Assembly: GCA_017601265.1 (NCBI GenBank)
Contig: JAFNJA010000109.1
Coordinates: 1-7,148 of the forward strand
Direction: 5' to 3'
From: Candidatus Brockarchaeota archaeon
GTDB lineage: Archaea; Thermoproteota; EX4484-205; DTQO01
Length of the DNA stretch: 7,148 nt
Position numbers and translations under genes: made by a program. Positions within the stretch are counted from its first letter, which is position 1, and every line of letters starts with the position of its first letter. Of the stretch, positions 5,812-7,148 are shown piece by piece. The notes under the pieces were generated by a model. The model was not told where the DNA came from and did not search any database. It worked only from the letters and a program-made list of their open reading frames with translations.

Positions 5812-5885
5812 ACTTTCAAACACTATCCCGGGAGGCTAGGACATCGCCGATGCTTCTGATGGAGCCGGGAACCGGATCGGGATGA
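5808..5885 (+). CDS. Possible 25-residue small ORF bridging two genes
   Basis: Starts at the ATGA that ends the SHOCT gene and ends at another ATGA (5882-5885). GGAGG (5793-5797) lies 10 bases before its ATG, the same distance as for genes in the leftward operon, although that GGAGG also encodes Arg-Glu in the SHOCT tail. The peptide begins MNFQTLSREA and ends MEPGTGSG, with no recognisable domain or membrane helix. It may only pass ribosomes along to the next gene. Chance is a real alternative. Confidence 0.3.
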   Translation: MNFQTLSREARTSPMLLMEPGTGSG

Positions 5886-5905
5886 ATATGGGTGAGGGGC
5901 GATGA
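5882..5905 (+). CDS. Possible 7-residue leader ORF overlapping the NEW3 gene start
   Basis: ATG 5882 opens MNMGEGR followed by TGA, which overlaps the ATG of the NEW3 gene as ATGA (5902-5905). Its own ATG overlaps the stop of the preceding 25-codon ORF. If translated it would couple termination to NEW3 initiation; the peptide itself is unlikely to have a function. Confidence 0.2.
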   Translation: MNMGEGR

Positions 5906-7148
5906 AGGCCAACGTTGCTGCTATGATCTTAATTTTCGCGCTCACGGCTCTTTTCCAGAGCTCCCCTCACAGGGCATCGGCTCCAGGACCGTCCGGTCCG
6001 GTCAAAGGGGTATCCCCCTCGACGGCCGAATCGGGGACATCGGCAACGGCAGACCTCACCGAGATCGTGGCAAAGCCAGGTGATGAGGTCCACTTTAGTA
6101 TCCAGCTGAACTATACTGCCGTGCAGCCGATAACGACGATAACGTACTCCCTTAGGACGCAATATCTCCCAAGCGATTGGACCGCGCGGATCTGGTATAA
6201 AGGACAAGAGATAAGGGGCATCACCGTTTCGAATAAAAAATTGCCGGACAAGTTAGATCTCGAGATAGACATCCCGGAGACGGCCGAAGTCGGGAACTAT
6301 TCCTTCTGGTTCTTGGCCATAGGTCGAGAATCCGTCGCCGAGAGCGCCATCTTGCAGCTTCAGGTCGAGGTTAAGGCCCTAAAGAGGGAGGTCAAGCTCT
6401 CATGCGACCATCCGAGCGTCGGGTTGGACAGCGATGGCGTGGCGAGATTCTCATTAACGCTGAACAACTTCGGGGATGTTGATGAACGGCTCAACTTGAC
6501 TTGCGAGGCGCCAAGTGGTTGGAAGGCATTATTCAAGGAACAGACGAAGACCATATATGAAATAATCATTCCCGCATCGGCATCTAAAAAAGTAGAAGTG
6601 GAGGCAATGCCACCTGCGTATGCGGCGCCAGGGGTATATTGCCTTAGCGTCTCGGGTTTGTCCGGCGATCGAGCATCCAGCTCCACTCTCGATCTTAAGG
6701 TAGTAGTATTGGAGTCGGCTGAGAGGGTCGTCTCAGCGCTCTACCCCGAGCTGAGCGAAGAAGCCGGAAAGAAGATCACCTTTCCCATCACCTTGAAGAA
6801 CTTGGGCGCGGGCAGCGACATCTACCGAATCTCGACCTCTTCTTTGCCATCCGGATGGGTCTCTTATTTCAGAACTGCTCCGGGGAGCTCGACGTCCGTT
6901 TCGAGCGTTACGCTCGAAGGCGGGAAGTCGACGGACCTGTATTTGGAAATAGTGCCTCCCAAAGCTGTCGAAGTGGGCACGTACAACATACCGGTGCTAG
7001 TCACATCGGACAGCGGCGCGACTTACGCGATCGACCTGAAAGCCACGATCGTCGGTTCCTATGATTTAACATTGAAGTCGTCTACGCTCCTCACCAGCGT
7101 CACTAGCGGAGCCACCACCACGTTCACGGCGACCGTTACGAACACGGG
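5902..7148 (+). CDS. Secreted protein with tandem NEW3-like beta-sandwich domains (C-terminus cut)
   Basis: The frame stays open to the window end, giving 415 residues. A signal peptide (MKANVAAMILIFALTALF, then HRASA about 23-27) precedes a low-complexity Pro/Ser/Thr stretch (28-50). Tandem beta-rich domains follow at about 50-158, 160-270 and 272-382, with a fourth beginning near 386. The domains repeat a pattern: a V.F.L.L.N or I.F.I.L.N strand, then P-S-x-W (90-93, 204-207, 316-319; spacing 114 and 112 residues), then P(A/E/K)xAxxGxY. This is the pattern of NEW3/NPCBM-associated and COG1470-type proteins, often encoded beside ABC transporters and often ending in a membrane helix, which would lie outside the window. 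ATG 5902 has GGGTGA six bases upstream. It is probably an extracytoplasmic partner or surface layer component under the same control as the SHOCT gene; the ligand is unknown. Confidence 0.82.
   Translation, partial: MKANVAAMILIFALTALFQSSPHRASAPGPSGPVKGVSPSTAESGTSATADLTEIVAKPGDEVHFSIQLNYTAVQPITTITYSLRTQYLPSDWTARIWYKGQEIRGITVSNKKLPDKLDLEIDIPETAEVGNYSFWFLAIGRESVAESAILQLQVEVKALKREVKLSCDHPSVGLDSDGVARFSLTLNNFGDVDERLNLTCEAPSGWKALFKEQTKTIYEIIIPASASKKVEVEAMPPAYAAPGVYCLSVSGLSGDRASSSTLDLKVVVLESAERVVSALYPELSEEAGKKITFPITLKNLGAGSDIYRISTSSLPSGWVSYFRTAPGSSTSVSSVTLEGGKSTDLYLEIVPPKAVEVGTYNIPVLVTSDSGATYAIDLKATIVGSYDLTLKSSTLLTSVTSGATTTFTATVTNT

Noticed and set aside
5929..6207. 92-codon minus-strand frame opposite the NEW3 gene
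   Set aside because: The opposite strand encodes a signal peptide and beta-sandwich repeats in one uninterrupted frame to the window end, which is the better explanation.

Overview
The window looks like archaeal chromosomal DNA. Promoters are TATA-like rather than -35/-10, arginine is mostly AGG/AGA, ATA isoleucine is common, and ribosome binding sites pair through GGAGG or GGTG(A). I cannot place the organism more precisely; a TACK-type archaeon is possible, but that is a guess. I see no rRNA, tRNA, CRISPR array or insertion sequence.

Left part (1-1557). A secreted protein with a carboxypeptidase-regulatory-like beta-sandwich runs leftward off the window edge from a TTG start. Divergent from it is a complete HD-domain metal-dependent phosphohydrolase of the YedJ type. 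After it comes a gap of about 490 bases between convergent genes, with no convincing gene but with some palindromes and one RNA-hairpin candidate.

Central leftward operon (1558-5377, read right to left). The order is a BlaI/MecI/CopY-type winged-helix repressor, a multi-pass membrane metalloprotease with M48/HtpX motifs, a DrrA-type ABC ATPase, and an ABC-2 permease. Genes are tightly packed: a 4-13 base gap separates regulator and protease, and ATPase and permease overlap by GTGA. This resembles the bacterial BlaI plus membrane-protease signalling pair, but the protease is M48-like rather than M56 (BlaR1), and the apparent output is a DrrAB-type exporter.

Right rightward operon (5479 to the window end). 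Divergent from the repressor are a small two-helix membrane protein with a C-terminal SHOCT motif and then a secreted protein built of tandem NEW3-like domains, cut by the window edge. The 90-base gap between them is bridged by two tiny ORFs linked by ATGA stop/start overlaps.

The two operons share about 100 bases containing a symmetric TATA element. It is flanked by copies of a CTACTA/TAGTAG element, including a perfect 11-bp inverted repeat, and the copies fall on a 19-bp spacing. The simplest reading (inference) is that the repressor binds here, shuts both operons, and is relieved when the membrane protease is activated. The window would then hold an envelope-stress or toxic-compound response module: sensor protease, repressor, ABC exporter and secreted or surface NEW3 protein.
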